Source: Misgurnus anguillicaudatus (lineage: Eukaryota; Chordata; Actinopteri; Cypriniformes; Cobitidae). Taken from it: a DNA stretch of 64,000 nucleotides. Shown piece by piece: positions 11,887 to 23,617 of the stretch (its first letter is position 1; every line of letters starts with the position of its first letter). The stretch lies in assembly GCF_027580225.2 (NCBI RefSeq), contig NC_073353.2, positions 36,925,001 to 36,989,000 of the forward strand, given 5' to 3'. Both the position numbers and the translations under genes were made by a program. The notes under the pieces were generated by a model. That model was not told where the DNA came from, searched no databases, and saw nothing but the letters and a program-made list of their open reading frames with translations.

Positions 11887-12098
11887 AAATTCTGGCTCGT
11901 GCTTGTCCACGGGAAGAGGCGAGTAATCCGATTGCCCCAAAATGCGAAGCTTCTCCTGCAGTTTCTTCCTGTTTTTGCTCACGGCGTCTTGTTTCTTCCT
12001 GCTCATCACGTCTGGTTTGGGGTAAAGGGGAATTTTAGGAAGCTGGTCTTCAGTTGTTTCTGCTTTAACAGTATCATCATGTTCAATAGACTCACGAT
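11887..12098 (-). CDS. igfbp5: IGFBP-5 exon 2: variable linker domain
   Basis: These 212 nt encode residues 110-180. The acceptor is tctag before ATCGTGAG; the split codon G|AT makes Asp110, giving DRESIEHDD, which aligns with the start of the mammalian IGFBP-5 linker. The linker is the least conserved part of IGFBPs and the usual site of proteolysis. Here it is rich in Asp/Glu at the start, then Lys/Arg-rich (SRKKQ, KNRKKLQEK), with no cysteine and no N-x-S/T site. The donor gtaagt lies at 11881-11886 after Phe180. The frame closes exactly with exons 1 and 3. The preceding open frame (MCRL...) is intron sequence. Confidence 0.95.
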
Positions 12099-12239
12099 CT
12101 AGACGACACAAAGAGAATCAAACAAGCACTATTAACTAAATTTGTAATTAATAAATACCGGTTTTATAACTAAATTTTATAGGCGATTTTTGTTTAACGG
12201 AGTTGTGTGTGAATATCAGAGCATTGCCATGCTGTTGTG

Positions 12240-12650
12240 CAATGGCGGCTCGTGCTTTTCCGAGGGGCGCAAATTAAAAATATGTCTTTGTTGCGAACTA
12301 TGTGAATTACGTGATTTGTCAAAATAAATGCCTGCTGCACACGCGTCAAAACCGTTTATGATAAAAGAGACGCTCACGTTCACAAAATACACCCAAGACA
12401 CTCACTTAACAGTAAACTCTGATTACGCATGAGATTATGCGAGTATCTGGCAAACGCGAGCGTCTCTTTCATCATAAACCCTTTAGATGCGTCTGCAGCA
12501 GGCACTTATTTTGACAAGACACGTGATGAACTCAACGCGCAGAACACATATTTTGAAATTACGAACCCCACACGACGGGCTACATACATACATGTTGTAA
12601 CGAACTTCGCATCGTGCGCCCTCGAAAAAAGAATTCACCGACCGCCACTG
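12240..12650. mobile_element. hAT-type foldback (CAGTGGCGG family) in igfbp5 intron 1
   Basis: Ends CAATGGCGGCTCGTGC and its inverse ...ACCGACCGCCACTG; flanks CTGTTGTG / CTGTTGCT fit an 8-bp duplication with two mismatches. Arms carry gtttatgataaaagagacgc and its inverse. Relatives: 23277-23617 and 24300-25397. Confidence 0.75.
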
Positions 12651-12699
12651 CTGTTGCTTTGGTGCCCTGACATTTTTAGTATGTCGCTATGCGGTTGCT

Positions 12700-13715
12700 A
12701 GGTGGGTGATTTCTGTAAAAAGCGTCTCTATTTCGGTATGTAGCTATAATTCTGGTTCCTTTTTTAATGTAAGCAATTCACGTTTTTTTGTCCATCAGGT
12801 GAAAATTATTGACTTTTATTATGTTATAGCCACACGTTTACATCTAAAGATCCATTTCACAGCTGACATGTTTTAAACATGTAAATTTTGATTTATGAAT
12901 TAAGAACGATCTTCAGGTCAGAGAAATGCTGTCTTCCTATTTGCTAATGAGAATCTGAAGAGTTAACCAAACGAAAGCAACTGTTTTGACACCAAATATC
13001 TTCAATGCCTTTGTTTACAAAAGGGGGGTGTCAACAGGTGATGACATCCCCCATCCAATTTATCTCACTTTCACAAGTGTCCATACTTGAAATCATATGC
13101 CAACTTCACTAAACCAATACCAAATAAACATCTCATTGCCAATCCGATCAACACACCAATATCTAAGACTCAATGTCGATCTTTGGGGAAAATGTTTTGT
13201 GTAAATAGTTAATACATTTACTTTGAACAAACCAGCCTTTGTATCTGATTTTACAACTGAATGTTCTTTCCCTAAAAGAGAACTTGCAAGACAACAGGAT
13301 TTTTTAGGGTGAACGAAAACCGCCTTTCAAGGGATCTTTAACAGCTGAAAGCCGTACTTGAGGACTTTGAAGTCAGAATAACCATAACACCATGGTGACC
13401 GCAAGCTCTTGACCCACAAGTATCTAAGACTGAGTAGTAACTGTCACCATGTGTTGAGGGCAAATGAAGAGATATTGCAGAACAAACTACATATGCTTAA
13501 AAAGCAAAGCAGGACTCTATAACGGTAACTAGCTGTTCCACTACATGTCCTCAAATACTCAAAGTCAAATACTGTTGGACAAGTTTGAAAATAACTACTA
13601 TGGAGGTAGAAGCCAGATATAGTATGTCCAGAAAAGAAACAGAAGATGATAGTGATAACTTGCTAATTGATACGATATATGAAATGCAATATAATGCTTT
13701 AAGTTTAAAATATAT
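12700..13715. other. igfbp5 intron 1, unique-looking
   Basis: No repeat or coding signal recognised. Intron 1 is the usual place to look for regulatory elements of this gene, but I cannot test conservation. Confidence 0.4.
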
Positions 13716-13719
13716 TTAA

Positions 13720-14242
13720 AGGGGTCATATCATGACAATCAGACTATTTCCATGTTTAAGTGCTATAATTGGGTCCCCAGTGCTTCTATTAACTTAGAAA
13801 ATGTAAAAAAAAGAACAACCCAGGAACTTAGTTTTGGTAAACCATTTTTTACAAGCATGTGGAAAAAATGGTTATTCAGATTTTGCCTGTTTTGTGACGT
13901 AGGTAGCGAGTCTTATTACAATAATATGTCCCTTAATCTGCGCTATCCAACCACGGCACTGTCATTTAATGCAGATGGTGAAAAAATAATTGACTGCACA
14001 ATTGAGTTTCAATTCAACAAACCACCATCATGGCGATCAGTGTTTGCATTTCATCTGCTCATTTGCATTTTAAAGGACACACCCAAAAACAAAGCTTTTT
14101 TTGTTCACACCTACAAAATGGGAATTTTAACATACTATTATAAATTAACTGTGGGGTATTTTAAGCTAAAACTTTACATACGCACTCTGAGGACACAAAA
14201 GACTTATTTTACATCTTAAAAAAATCTGATAATATGACCCAT
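13720..14242. mobile_element. TTAA-flanked MITE (AGGGGTCATA family)
   Basis: Ends AGGGGTCATATCATGA and TCTGATAATATGACCCAT are imperfect inverted repeats between TTAA sites (13716-13719 and 14243-14246). 523 bp. A 155-codon open frame lies almost wholly inside it; I treat that as chance. Confidence 0.7.
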
Positions 14243-14479
14243 TTAAAAGCTAAAAATTAAATAAATGCCTTTCATGTTTGATATTCTTTCTGGAAAAAGT
14301 AAGCATCACTCTTTCTCTCTGTCTAGACAGTCTCTCTGCTATCTGCATCGACCTAAAACTTTGACTATACAGAACTTTTTAAGTATTCTCATATTATATG
14401 GTTATTATAATGTGCATATTTCCGATATTGCGCTGAAAAATTACGAACAATATAACTTTGCGGCCCTGATAGATAGATA

Positions 14480-15035
14480 GATTAATAACTGGTGTCTGTT
14501 ATCTCTTGCCTTATCGCATTGCGATTGTTGCTCCTTAAACTAGTACTTTTCACACAGAGATTACAGAAAATATGCCGAAAATGCGTCCGGGATTTGTCTG
14601 TTATCCTTTGATATCGTCTGATTCAATGATTTTACGGAATCTGCGTGCATTCACACACATGCCATAACGATCCCATAAAGACACGGGACATATTTAAAGT
14701 CCTGCACTTGGTCGTTTTTTCCGCAGCGTATGAAATTTGCTTATAATTTCTCATCATGAATGTTAATCTTTATTTGATTCCTGCCGTGTCAAAGAGCTGG
14801 ACGATAACTTCTTGTTGCGATGCCATGCGCGTATTCACTACGCACAGCCCTTATGGCATTGTTTTTGCCATTTGTTCACACTGAATGCTTTCTGTAATTG
14901 TTTTGGCAGGGTTGTCTTTATGGGGGTGATCCCAGAACATTTACGGAATGTGTTTGTGTTCACACAGAAGCCCCTCTGCCAATTTTACGGAAATTGTCTG
15001 GGACCATATTGCTGTGTGAATGAGGTTTATATGTT
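14480..15035 (-). mobile_element. dispersed DNA element, inverse copy of 52700-53500
   Basis: Read on the minus strand it shares cctcattcacacagca, ccgtaaaattggcag, cttctgtgtgaa and ccgtaaatgttctgggat with 52760-52860. The far ends share a cacagagattacagaaaa-like motif. Class not resolved; probably non-autonomous. Confidence 0.6.
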
Positions 15036-15053
15036 AATTGCTTTGTTGCTTAA

Positions 15054-15799
15054 AGGGACACTCCACTTTTTTTGAAAATATGCTAATTTTCCAGCTCCCC
15101 TTGAGTTAAACATTTGATTTTTACCGTTTTGGAATCCATTCAGCCAATCTCCGGGTCTGGTGCTACCACTTTTAGCATAGCTTAGCATAATCCATTGAAT
15201 CTGATTAGACCATTAGCATCACGCTCAAAAGTAACCAAAGAGTTTCGATATTTTTCCTATTAAAAACTTCTGTAGTTACAATGTTTACTAAGACTGACGG
15301 AAAATTTAAAGTTGCAATTTTCTAGGCAGATATGGCTAGGAACTATACTGCACTCATTCTGGCGTAATAATCAAGGACTTTGTTGCCGTAACATGGCTGC
15401 AGGAGGCACAATGATATTAGGCAGTGCCCGAAAATAGTCCTCTGCTACTTAAAGTTACCAAAATGACTATTTTTGTCTGCTGCGTAATATCATCGCGCTC
15501 CCTACAGCCATGGTACAGCAGCAAAGTCCTTAATTATTATGCCAGAATGAGAGTATAGTCCTATCCATATCGGCCTAGAAAATTGCAACTTTTAATTTTC
15601 CGCCTGTCTTAGTACACGATGTAACTACAGAAGAGTCAAGTTTTAAAATAGGAAAAATATCCAAACTATTTGGTTATTTTTGAGCGTGATGCTAATGGTC
15701 TAATCAGATTCAATGGATTATGATGAAGCTAAATGGATTCCAAAACGATAAAAATCAAAAGTTTAACTTTAGGGGAGATGGAAAATGTGCATATTTTCT
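15054..15799. mobile_element. TTAA-flanked foldback (AGGGACACTCC family), right end lost
   Basis: TTAA at 15050-15053, then AGGGACACTCCACTTTTTTT. The arms are inverse copies (gaatctgattagaccattag / ctaatggtctaatcagattc). The expected right terminus (...AGTGGAGTGTCCCT) is missing and the next element starts directly. Its gagttaaacatttga block is the empty target site of the nest at 43.2 kb. Confidence 0.75.
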
Positions 15800-15803
15800 T
15801 TAA

Positions 15804-16124
15804 AGGGATAGTTCACCCAAAAATCAGAATTCTGTCATCGTTACCTCACCCTCATGTTGTTACAAACCTGCATTAAATTCTTTGTTCTGCTTACCACAAA
15901 AGAAGATATGTTGAGCAATGTTTGTAACCAAACCATTTTTAAGCACCACTGACATCCATAGTAGTATTTTTTCCTACTATGTGATTCAATGGTGCTTCTG
16001 TTTTCTGCTTGATTACAAACATCTTCCTTTTTGTTTAGCAGAACAAAGAAATGTATACAGGCTTGTTACAACATGAAGGTGAGTTAACGATAACACAATT
16101 TTCATTTTTCGGTGAACTATCCCT
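15804..16124. mobile_element. TTAA-flanked foldback (AGGGATAGTTCACC family)
   Basis: TTAA at 15800-15803, AGGGATAGTTCACCCAAAAA on the left, TTTTTCGGTGAACTATCCCT on the right, TTAA at 16125-16128. Near-complete short copy of a very common teleost element. Confidence 0.8.
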
Positions 16125-16129
16125 TTAAT

Positions 16130-19100
16130 ATCTGCAGGACATTATACAGAACAGAAATAGACATACAGAGTAGTCCCTGTATGTCTATACCTGTGGATCC
16201 AGCCAAGGGGGCATTATCAGACAGACGAGGCAGCCAGCAGAAATGATTGAGATAGTTGCCCCCAAAGTTCCCTTGAGTCCCAGTGCTTGACATTGCTGTG
16301 GTGGACTGGGCCAGAGTGTCCTAGGCTGGCTGGTGGTGAAAGACTCTGTCTGACCTAGAGACACACGGGGCGGGTGCCCGATCATTACAGGAATCGCTTT
16401 CCTGACTTCTGAGGTTACAATCAGAGCATGGGCTGTCTCTTTGAAATCAATCCGGCAACCCATGACTTGGCAGACTGAAATTTCTGTACAGGTTTCTTAG
16501 CACGTTTGGGCTCCAGAAGCAACTGAATTTGAGATCTTGTAGGGCTTAAGGGATGTGCAAAACGACATATTTTCCAAACTAATCAGGCCCAATGAAGCCC
16601 TGTATAATTAGACTGGTTTCGGGTTCACCTGAAGCCGATCCGGGTCGCGTTACTTGGACTTGGACAGTTCTTGTGTTCGGAAAGAGCAAGATGGCCAACC
16701 CTTTTTTTCCAAACATGTGCATGTGAAAATTGTAACCAAAAGTAATGATACACTATAGATTCTTGGCGTTAAGATGTTAATATTGTATGATAAGGTTTGA
16801 TAAGGGTTTCATGCATTGTGCATAGTTTACCTTAAACCTAATTCATGAAAACCACTTCTCTATGGCACAGTTTTCCCAGTAAAGACCAGAATCAGTTTTT
16901 CCTTGCTCCTGATTCCCAGCTTGTAAAAGTTTAGTTGGTCTGTATTGACAAAGTGCCAGGATGTTGGAGTCTTCCCATTCCAGACGTACAGTATCATGTG
17001 TGGCTGTCTTTCTTTCTGGGCTTGCAAAACTTTTCATTAAGATAGAGGGATCTGAGCCTGGCCAAAGGAGATGCATCCGATAGGGTTCTGTTTAATAATT
17101 CACATGTGCGCAGGCCAATTATACTTCATGAATATCCAAGTTTTTTACAGCTCGATGAAAGCAAGCCTACTTTTCGGGTTGCGTTGTCTGGCGTAACTGA
17201 ATTTGCTGCCAAACATGCTGACAAATGCAAGTACAAGGTGCTTGTGAAAGCACCCAGCGAATGTAAAGTCTTATTGAATTATTAGTAACAGGTTCTTGAG
17301 ATCGCTATCTCACTATTGTTATAAATTCAGACCCGCTCCCTTTTGAAAGTCAGGCATGTCTTTGTCTCGGCCTTCATTGCTCTGTTTGTGTCACAGACCA
17401 ACCATGGCATCCCTGGCTAGATTCCACTGCTAAATATTTAAAGCCTGGACTCAGTCCACACACCGTGTTGGGCCAACGCAGCAAGCAGTACGTTAGGCAA
17501 AGTGCCAGAAAAAGACGTGCCCCTTTTATACGAATCCACAAAATAATGACCTTGCAGGACTTCAGGACTGTTCATTAAAGTTAAAATTGAATTTTTTGCA
17601 TATTGCGCAATAACGTTATAAGAGCTGCGCACTTTGTGCACTGGCCTAGAAGTTTCCATGCTGTGCTATCGGTTACGTCCAACAAGACACAAGCCACATA
17701 ACTTGCTAGTCTCCTATAATTCAAGACAAAGCAAACTGATCACACCTGTCAATGGCTGTCAGGCTCAAAACACATGTGTGCGACTCTCCATCACCCGGTC
17801 GTGTCTTGTGTCATCGAACGGAGAAACGTGAACTCTACAGGTGTTTCTTCATGAATAAATCACTCATGGATTAGTTCAGACAAAGACAAGACAGCGATCC
17901 ATCTTAATAAAATAAAAACATGCATGTTTCTGTATCTAAGATATTAAGATATTGAGACTCCATGTGTAACTCCAAAGTGATAATTTGAATATATAATCAT
18001 ATTGGTAACATTTTGGTTGGCCCTCAACAAGTTACTATAAATAATCATGCACAGTAACTTTTAATTCGTATTTAAGTATTAAATTCACATGATTATCTAA
18101 AAATAATAGACATTGCCACGTGTTTTTTTACATATGATAATAATCTTTCGCCAAACTCAACTGTATCATGATATAGCATTACCGCGACATACAATTACCC
18201 ATACCACACTATATGATTTTGGCTATATGGCCCGGCCCTCGACTAAGTAGTTCTGATACGCCTCAAGGGCGTGTTCTTTATCTATACCGTTAAAAACCCC
18301 AGCTATCCTACGCAAGCCAAATTTCCGTCTGGGCTCTTGCCCTAAATCCGAGCTCGTATACTCTGTATCCGCACTGCCAGGCTGCGTATTTTCCATGATC
18401 CCCAATCTTCAGGACAACAGCTGGATATGACAAGCTGCTTCTGAAACGTTTGCAACACGACTACTGAAAAGGAACATTTTTGGCTTGTACTGCATCCTCT
18501 CCATCCCTACGAGAATCCCGCAAAGAAACCAAAACCGAGGCAGCGATTCGAAACCACATCTGAATCTTTGCTGCAGGCAAGAAATTAGGCACCTTTTGTT
18601 CTCCTTGCCTGACGAAACGTGACACTGCAGCTCCCCCTCCAACCCCCAAGAGCACACGACAAGGAGTTTCAACAGGTCGGAGTCTTCAGCCAAACCACAT
18701 GGTTCAGCCCTGCTGTCTGTCTGTAACCTGTACATTTCATTGTGTGAAGTATAAACATGCAGATTAAATCGATTGTTGGAGTGTGAGAACAGTTTCTCGA
18801 ATCCTTACTTTTTTGGTTTGGTCAGCCAAACACATGTTTCTATTTAGTAAAGGCCCGGCCCAGGAAATACATTTTTTGACAGAGATGAGGCTACTGTGTT
18901 GATTTTCACCCCAGCTGTTGCTCACCAGCCCTCCAGGTGCCCGTGACAAATACACCCGCCAACCAACTGCAGTTAAACCTTACTGGGAGTCATTCAAGCG
19001 TGCCAAATAGGTTCCCCGCATGCATACCTTTGCAAAGTCAGACTGGGCACTTGATATATGAGTACAGTGCACAGTACAGTAGTTTGGGATTATTTAAAAC

Positions 19101-20340
19101 AAATATGCTGTAACCGAATGTAAAGATAACATCAAGGGCAATTGTACCCAAAGTGCTGGGTGTCGCTTTTTTTAAAAAAAGTACAAGAGTACCGTTCGGG
19201 TGCTTTTGACTAAGTGAAGCAATCTGTATATCTTTCGATGTCAGGCGGATGATGCAAGTTTCTGAGAGTTTGGCCTGTGGCACAAAGAGATGACAAACAA
19301 GAGCCACTGCGTTCCATTCTCTTGTAATCGTTGTTTGGTTACGGATAGTCTCTAGTGGGAAAATAAAGCACATAAATCAGATTCTGATTTTATCCTTTTG
19401 GCCTGCACAGGGGAGCTTTTTGGATCTGTACCATTTTTAACATGCAATCTTTAAGAACACAGCCTAAAATTCCTTTACATGCTTGATTGGCAGGAAGCCT
19501 GTGTCACGTAATCATATCTGTTGGCAATAGTATCCGAGCTCCACACGGCACACGACATGTTTAAACAGAAAGTCTCCCTTGTAATCGTTGGCAAATGTGC
19601 AATACGTGTCAATCTTAACATAAGTGGAGCATAATAATAAACCGGAGTCACCTGATAAACGCAAATACACCAAATCTTTAGGCCGGGAGCGATATGGAGG
19701 TAAGGCACCAATGCCGCACCATATTGTGCACACAGCAGTTAAATTTTACCAGGCTTTGGTGCAGGTAAGCATAAGAAATTTCTCTCTGTTTTATGTAATT
19801 GCGAAACTAAGGCATAATCTGGACGCCTAACCTCTCTCTCCCTCTCTTTCTATCCATGTTTGTCCTTCCCAGCTAGTAAAACCAAGCTGAAACCAAATAC
19901 CACGGTAGGCTGGAAACTGTTCCCTCTAAATTCATCTCTGTGCTTCGCAACAGCTCTTGACACATCGTCTCCAAAGACGACATTCTGCTGAATCACATGT
20001 GAGAAGAGGAAAACCAGCAAGAATGCTCATCGGAGTGTAAATACTGGGACAAATAGGTTTTTGATGTGCACCTGTGCACTGGTGGGGGGGTGTTTTGTGT
20101 ACACACATGGTCACGGTAAAAGCCCGCGGGCTGTGTTTCTACTTCCCCGTCTGCCACTGTTTCAAAGAATGTGTGCAGTCGTGCCGTCTTCACTATATTT
20201 GGAACAATGCGAGCAGAATCGAGCAAATTCCTCTCTCTTGCTGTTTCATGCATTGATGTTGCCTAAAGGAAGATGGGGGCTGGGAGACTTAGGCATTAAA
20301 GCTGACTATTGAAAAAAGCAGGAGAGTAGTGTAATGCATT
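16130..20340. other. igfbp5 intron 1, largest repeat-poor block
   Basis: About 4 kb, with GC-richer stretches (16180-16480, 18400-18720) and no recognised transposon or exon. This is the best intronic candidate for igfbp5 cis-regulation by position only. Short open frames here have no homology I can see. Confidence 0.4.
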
Positions 20341-20341
20341 C

Positions 20342-20460
20342 TTGTCCCTATAGCGTAACAAGTAAAGCATTGAGCTAGAAAGAAAAAAAGTTGTGGGTTC
20401 GATGCCCAGGGACACAAACGGATAGAAATTTATAGTTTGAATGCAGCTCATGTTGCATAC
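20342..20460 (+). repeat. tRNA-derived SINE fragment
   Basis: An A-box-like tagcgtaacaagtaaagc and a B-box GGTTCGATGCC, about 50 nt apart, sit within a tRNA-like fold whose ends pair (tgtccct with agggaca). A run of A in the middle makes it a SINE head rather than a working tRNA gene. Confidence 0.6.
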
Positions 20461-20839
20461 ATGTATATAGACTCGCTATGCATGATTGCTCTTTATAAGA
20501 CGAGTTACATGCAAAACCATCCAATTTGTAGGACACAGTTTATTTACCACATAAGCACACATCACTACAACCCTTCTCCCTTCTGATTTAACAGTAATCT
20601 GACCCTCAAACCCACCACTCAGAGACACGGACCTATATTCAGACTAATCTAGAATCTGAGAATATCATGCTGGTGTGCGTACACCTGCGCCATACACACC
20701 TTTAGAAAGAGGTAAAGTGGCAATGTCAAACAAAACCATTGTCAATGTAAACATAAACCAACCATGCACTGAGCCATACTTGAAAGTCATGTATGCGTTT
20801 TGGAATCTGTTGTTTGATTGTAGTTGAGTTTTCAATAAA

Positions 20840-20995
20840 CCTAACATTTTATTCATTAGTCCAGCAGACGCTTTAATCCAATGCGATTTACAGTGCATTT
20901 AAATTATGCATGCTTTTTTACAAGTATGCGTTCTCTGGGAGTCGAACCATGGACTTTTACGTTGATAACGCAGTGCGTTGCCAGTTAAGGTACAC
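20840..20995 (-). repeat. tRNA-derived SINE fragment, minus orientation
   Basis: Contains ccagcagacgctttaatcca and ggagtcgaaccatggac, the inverse of a tRNA-like B box (GGTTCGACTCC), as in common cyprinid SINEs. Similar pieces at 27560-27675, 30640-30800 and 37780-37830. Confidence 0.55.
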
Positions 20996-21221
20996 CAACA
21001 CTCGTGATGTGCAGCACACGAAAAAAATAAAAAATATAATTTCGTTGTGCCACAAGATCACATTACAAGTTAAACCACACGCAGAAACCGCATAACGCAC
21101 GAATTGCGCATCGATGAAATTGCGCGCAGAAATACGCCAAATCGTTTTTGAGTACATTATCACAACGCAACAATGTATAAACTGTTAATAACACCAAGAG
21201 GCATCTTTCTGGTCCACTTAC

Positions 21222-21549
21222 CGACGGGTGGGTGCGATGGTTTGTATCCTTTCTCGTTCGTGCATACTCCCTTGCCGTGCAGCAGGGCGTGAAGCGGCTT
21301 CTCTTCTCCGCTCCGCGGCAGACAGCGCAGCCCGTGGGTGCATGTACCGGTGTAGACACCGCACGCCTGACCCTCCGCCAGAGCGCAAGTCAAGCAACAG
21401 CCGCAGCCGGGCTCCTTCACCGGCTGACAGCCCATCGGCACCGGAGGACACATAGAGAGTGCCTTCTGATCGCACGGCTCGCAAGGCACAAACGAGCCAA
21501 AACCGATGGACAACGCCGTCAGAAATGTAACCAGCACGAAAAGCATCAT
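21222..21549 (-). CDS. igfbp5: IGFBP-5 exon 1: signal peptide and IGFBP N-domain
   Basis: This exon encodes residues 1-109 plus the first base of codon 110. The start is the first of two tandem ATGs (21549 and 21546), with A at -3. Residues 1 to about 19 form a hydrophobic signal peptide ([19 protein letters not shown]). The mature chain then begins [17 protein letters not shown], which is nearly the IGFBP-5 signature. Twelve cysteines (23, 26, 34, 41, 49, 51, 52, 55, 63, 70, 76, 96) make the full N-domain, including GCGCCLTC at 48-55. KPLHALL at 84-90 matches the hydrophobic IGF-contact segment of human IGFBP-5. The exon ends at GTC G with a consensus gtaagt donor (21216-21221). An open frame reads on past this donor, but its extra residues are intronic. 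Confidence 0.97.
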
Positions 21550-21962
21550 GTTTCTTTTCCGTTCTTCAAAGTAAGAGTAATCTCAGGTGAGAAATAAACA
21601 AGGACTAAATGTGAGAGCAAACGCGTCTCCGGACGGTCATCGGAATTTTGGATGCAAATTAGAGTAACTTTGGAAAAGTCCGCATGCAAAAGTAAAAGCA
21701 CAGGTCGGGATCTTTTTTTTAAAAAAAGAGAGGAAATAAACAAAAACTCTTTAAAATATAGAAACAAGAATCCGGTGAGTATTGTGTATATATATATATA
21801 TGTTTAAAATGATACACTTGATTTAGTCTTAATAGTCCTGTGTTGCCCAGTTGGTGCGCAGTTAGGTCGTACTGAAATTCTGGGCTTTCTGATTCCAAAA
21901 AACACTTTCCCCTCTGGAGAAGTTTTCTGAGCCGACTGATCAACTTGAGAGCAGCGCTTGCC

Positions 21963-21972
21963 TTTTTAAAAA
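21963..21972 (-). promoter_or_regulatory. TATA-like box of igfbp5
   Basis: The minus strand reads GCTGTTTTTAAAAAGGC about 415 nt before the start codon, a TATA-like element. Mammalian IGFBP5 promoters are TATA-driven with a long 5' UTR. This places transcription start near 21930-21940 and the 5' UTR at about 380 nt. Position is inferred, not measured. Confidence 0.55.
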
Positions 21973-22035
21973 CAGCCAAACCCCTAACTATGAATAAGCC
22001 AAACAGCGGTAAAGGGAGGCGCACTTGCCATACCC

Positions 22036-22048
22036 TGGCGCAGCGCCA
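22036..22048 (-). promoter_or_regulatory. NFI-like palindrome in igfbp5 promoter
   Basis: TGGCGCAGCGCCA is an exact TGGC-N5-GCCA palindrome, the core of a full nuclear factor I site, about 65-85 bp upstream of the TATA-like box. NFI proteins are reported to regulate the human IGFBP5 promoter. It is followed by a run of 12 C (about 22055-22066). Confidence 0.45.
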
Positions 22049-22084
22049 GCGCCTCCCCCCCCCCCCTCTCGGCAATAGGATCAG

Positions 22085-23268
22085 CCTTTTACGCCGATGA
22101 GTGATGCCAAGAGCAAAACACGACGAAAATCCTTACGAAAACGTATTTTATTTCCATGCAAAATCGAAGATATCCTCTGAGGTCTGTCGGGTACTTTGGG
22201 TAGTCTTTCTAGCGTTGCGCGTCAGAATCATCCGGTTTGACGCCTTTCTAAAGGATTTAACGCAACTCGCATTATTATATGGAATCAACGCTATGATAGC
22301 CTACATGAGAGGAAGGCAAATAAACGTGAAGGATGCAAACAAAAGAACAAGATTAGAATGGCACTGGTGACAGAAACCATAACATTACTGCGCAAAGAAT
22401 CATCATGATTATATATGCAATGCACACAAATGAGGGAGCAGCTACTACACAGTGTGTGTGCGTAAAAGCTCATCAATGCCCTCCAGAATCAAAGCCAGCT
22501 GAGGTGTGTGTTGAATAATGTGTTTTTTGCTGCATGCAAAGCGATTTTTCTCAGCCCTAATGAGCATTTCTCTGAACAGCCAAGTCTTGTTTTGAGTTTA
22601 ATAAGAGTTGGTTGTCGTTTAAGACAGGCACCCACCTGCTCAGCCTCTTCCACGACTTAAAACCAACATTTATATTATGAAAAGCATTGAACTGACAAAA
22701 TTTGTATCTGACTGTTTGCTTAGAAAAGAGGCACCACTTACGTTCACATGTCTGTCTTATTGGGCACAGCATGCTGCAAAATTGCATTGACACATGTACC
22801 ATATGTAAAGTTCATCACTGTCCCTAAATGAGTTGCAGACACTACGCTTTGTTTTCCTTTTAAAGCTGCGCGCTTCCAAGTCATAAAGTTGCGTCTTTAA
22901 ATCATCCAGTCTTTTCTGATAGGTTCCTAATGCACGCTGTCTTTTCTCTTACCCAGCTGTACAAGTGTATGCGTCTATTCCCATTGCTGCTGGATTTAGT
23001 TCACCACAAAGCTTCTGACCACTAGAAGGAGCTGTTAGCAATGATAAGAGGTTTACTGAGGAATGAATGACTGCTGGCCCACAAAAGCTGAACGTTTCAT
23101 TACCACAGTGAGATTTACACAGTGCTGTAGTGTACTGTATGCCTCGTGGTTCGAAATATAGTTGACCGACATCAACGTCAGGAATGTACATGTTGTTTTG
23201 ATGTAGTATAAAGGAACTGAAACATTTGTAACCTACAGTATTATCACAGTGCACTCCAGAGATAGATG
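22085..23268. other. igfbp5 upstream flank, no gene recognised
   Basis: Immediately upstream of the promoter. No repeat bounded and no coding exon seen. Confidence 0.4.
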
Positions 23269-23276
23269 GATATGAG

Positions 23277-23617
23277 CAGTGGTGGCCAGTGACTTCTTTT
23301 TCGAGGGCACACGATGCGAAAACATGTATTTAGCCTGTCATGTGTGTGCCTCGTCATGTCAAAATATGTGTTCGATGCATCATGTTAACCATGTGCATCA
23401 TGTGTCTCGTCAAAATAAGCTGAAGACACGTCTAAAGGGTTAAAAGTGACGCTCACGTTTGCCAGTGTCTTGCAAGTATTTTGTAAATGTCATAAACCCT
23501 TTCGACGTGTGTGCAGCAGGCACGTATTTTGACAAGATGCATGATGCACATGGTTCACATCACGCTACGAATACATATTTTGGATTCGTGCCCCTCGGAA
23601 GTCACCAGCTGCCACTG
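23277..23617. mobile_element. hAT-type MITE with perfect 8-bp duplication
   Basis: 341 bp with ends CAGTGGTGGCCAGTGAC / GTCACCAGCTGCCACTG and flanks GATATGAG at both 23269-23276 and 23618-23625. Inner arms are inverse copies around cataaaccctttcgacg. Same family as 12240-12650. Confidence 0.85.

Larger units (their letters stand above)
9315..21935 (-). other. igfbp5: igfbp5 gene locus, promoter-proximal TSS estimate to stop codon
   Basis: This is a complete four-exon gene read on the minus strand. Splice donors and acceptors are all GT-AG: intron 1 is 12099-21221 (phase 1), intron 2 is 11799-11886 (phase 0, only 88 bp) and intron 3 is 9450-11678 (phase 0). The joined reading frame gives 264 residues with no internal stop. 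The 120-nt third exon and the exon borders match the known IGFBP5 gene plan. The product is a secreted carrier that binds IGF-I/II, heparin and matrix and modulates IGF signalling at the cell surface. In vertebrates IGFBP2 and IGFBP5 usually sit tail to tail, but I see no igfbp2 exon in the 9.3 kb downstream. Paralogue a or b is not decided. The 5' end is an estimate from a TATA-like box; the true 3' end lies beyond 9315. Confidence 0.95.

Noticed and set aside
13752..14219. 155-codon open frame
   Set aside because: It lies almost wholly within a TTAA-flanked MITE and has no recognisable motif.
20342..20415. Functional tRNA gene
   Set aside because: Has A- and B-box-like text but a poly(A)-like interruption and poor anticodon arm; better read as a SINE head.
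21160..21225. Continuation of the IGFBP-5 exon 1 frame past residue 109
   Set aside because: A consensus gtaagt donor follows GTC G, and joining there to exon 2 restores the known IGFBP-5 linker, so the extra residues are intronic.
21232..21597. Plus-strand 121-codon frame opposite exon 1
   Set aside because: Shadow of the GC-rich, cysteine-coding exon 1; no independent support.
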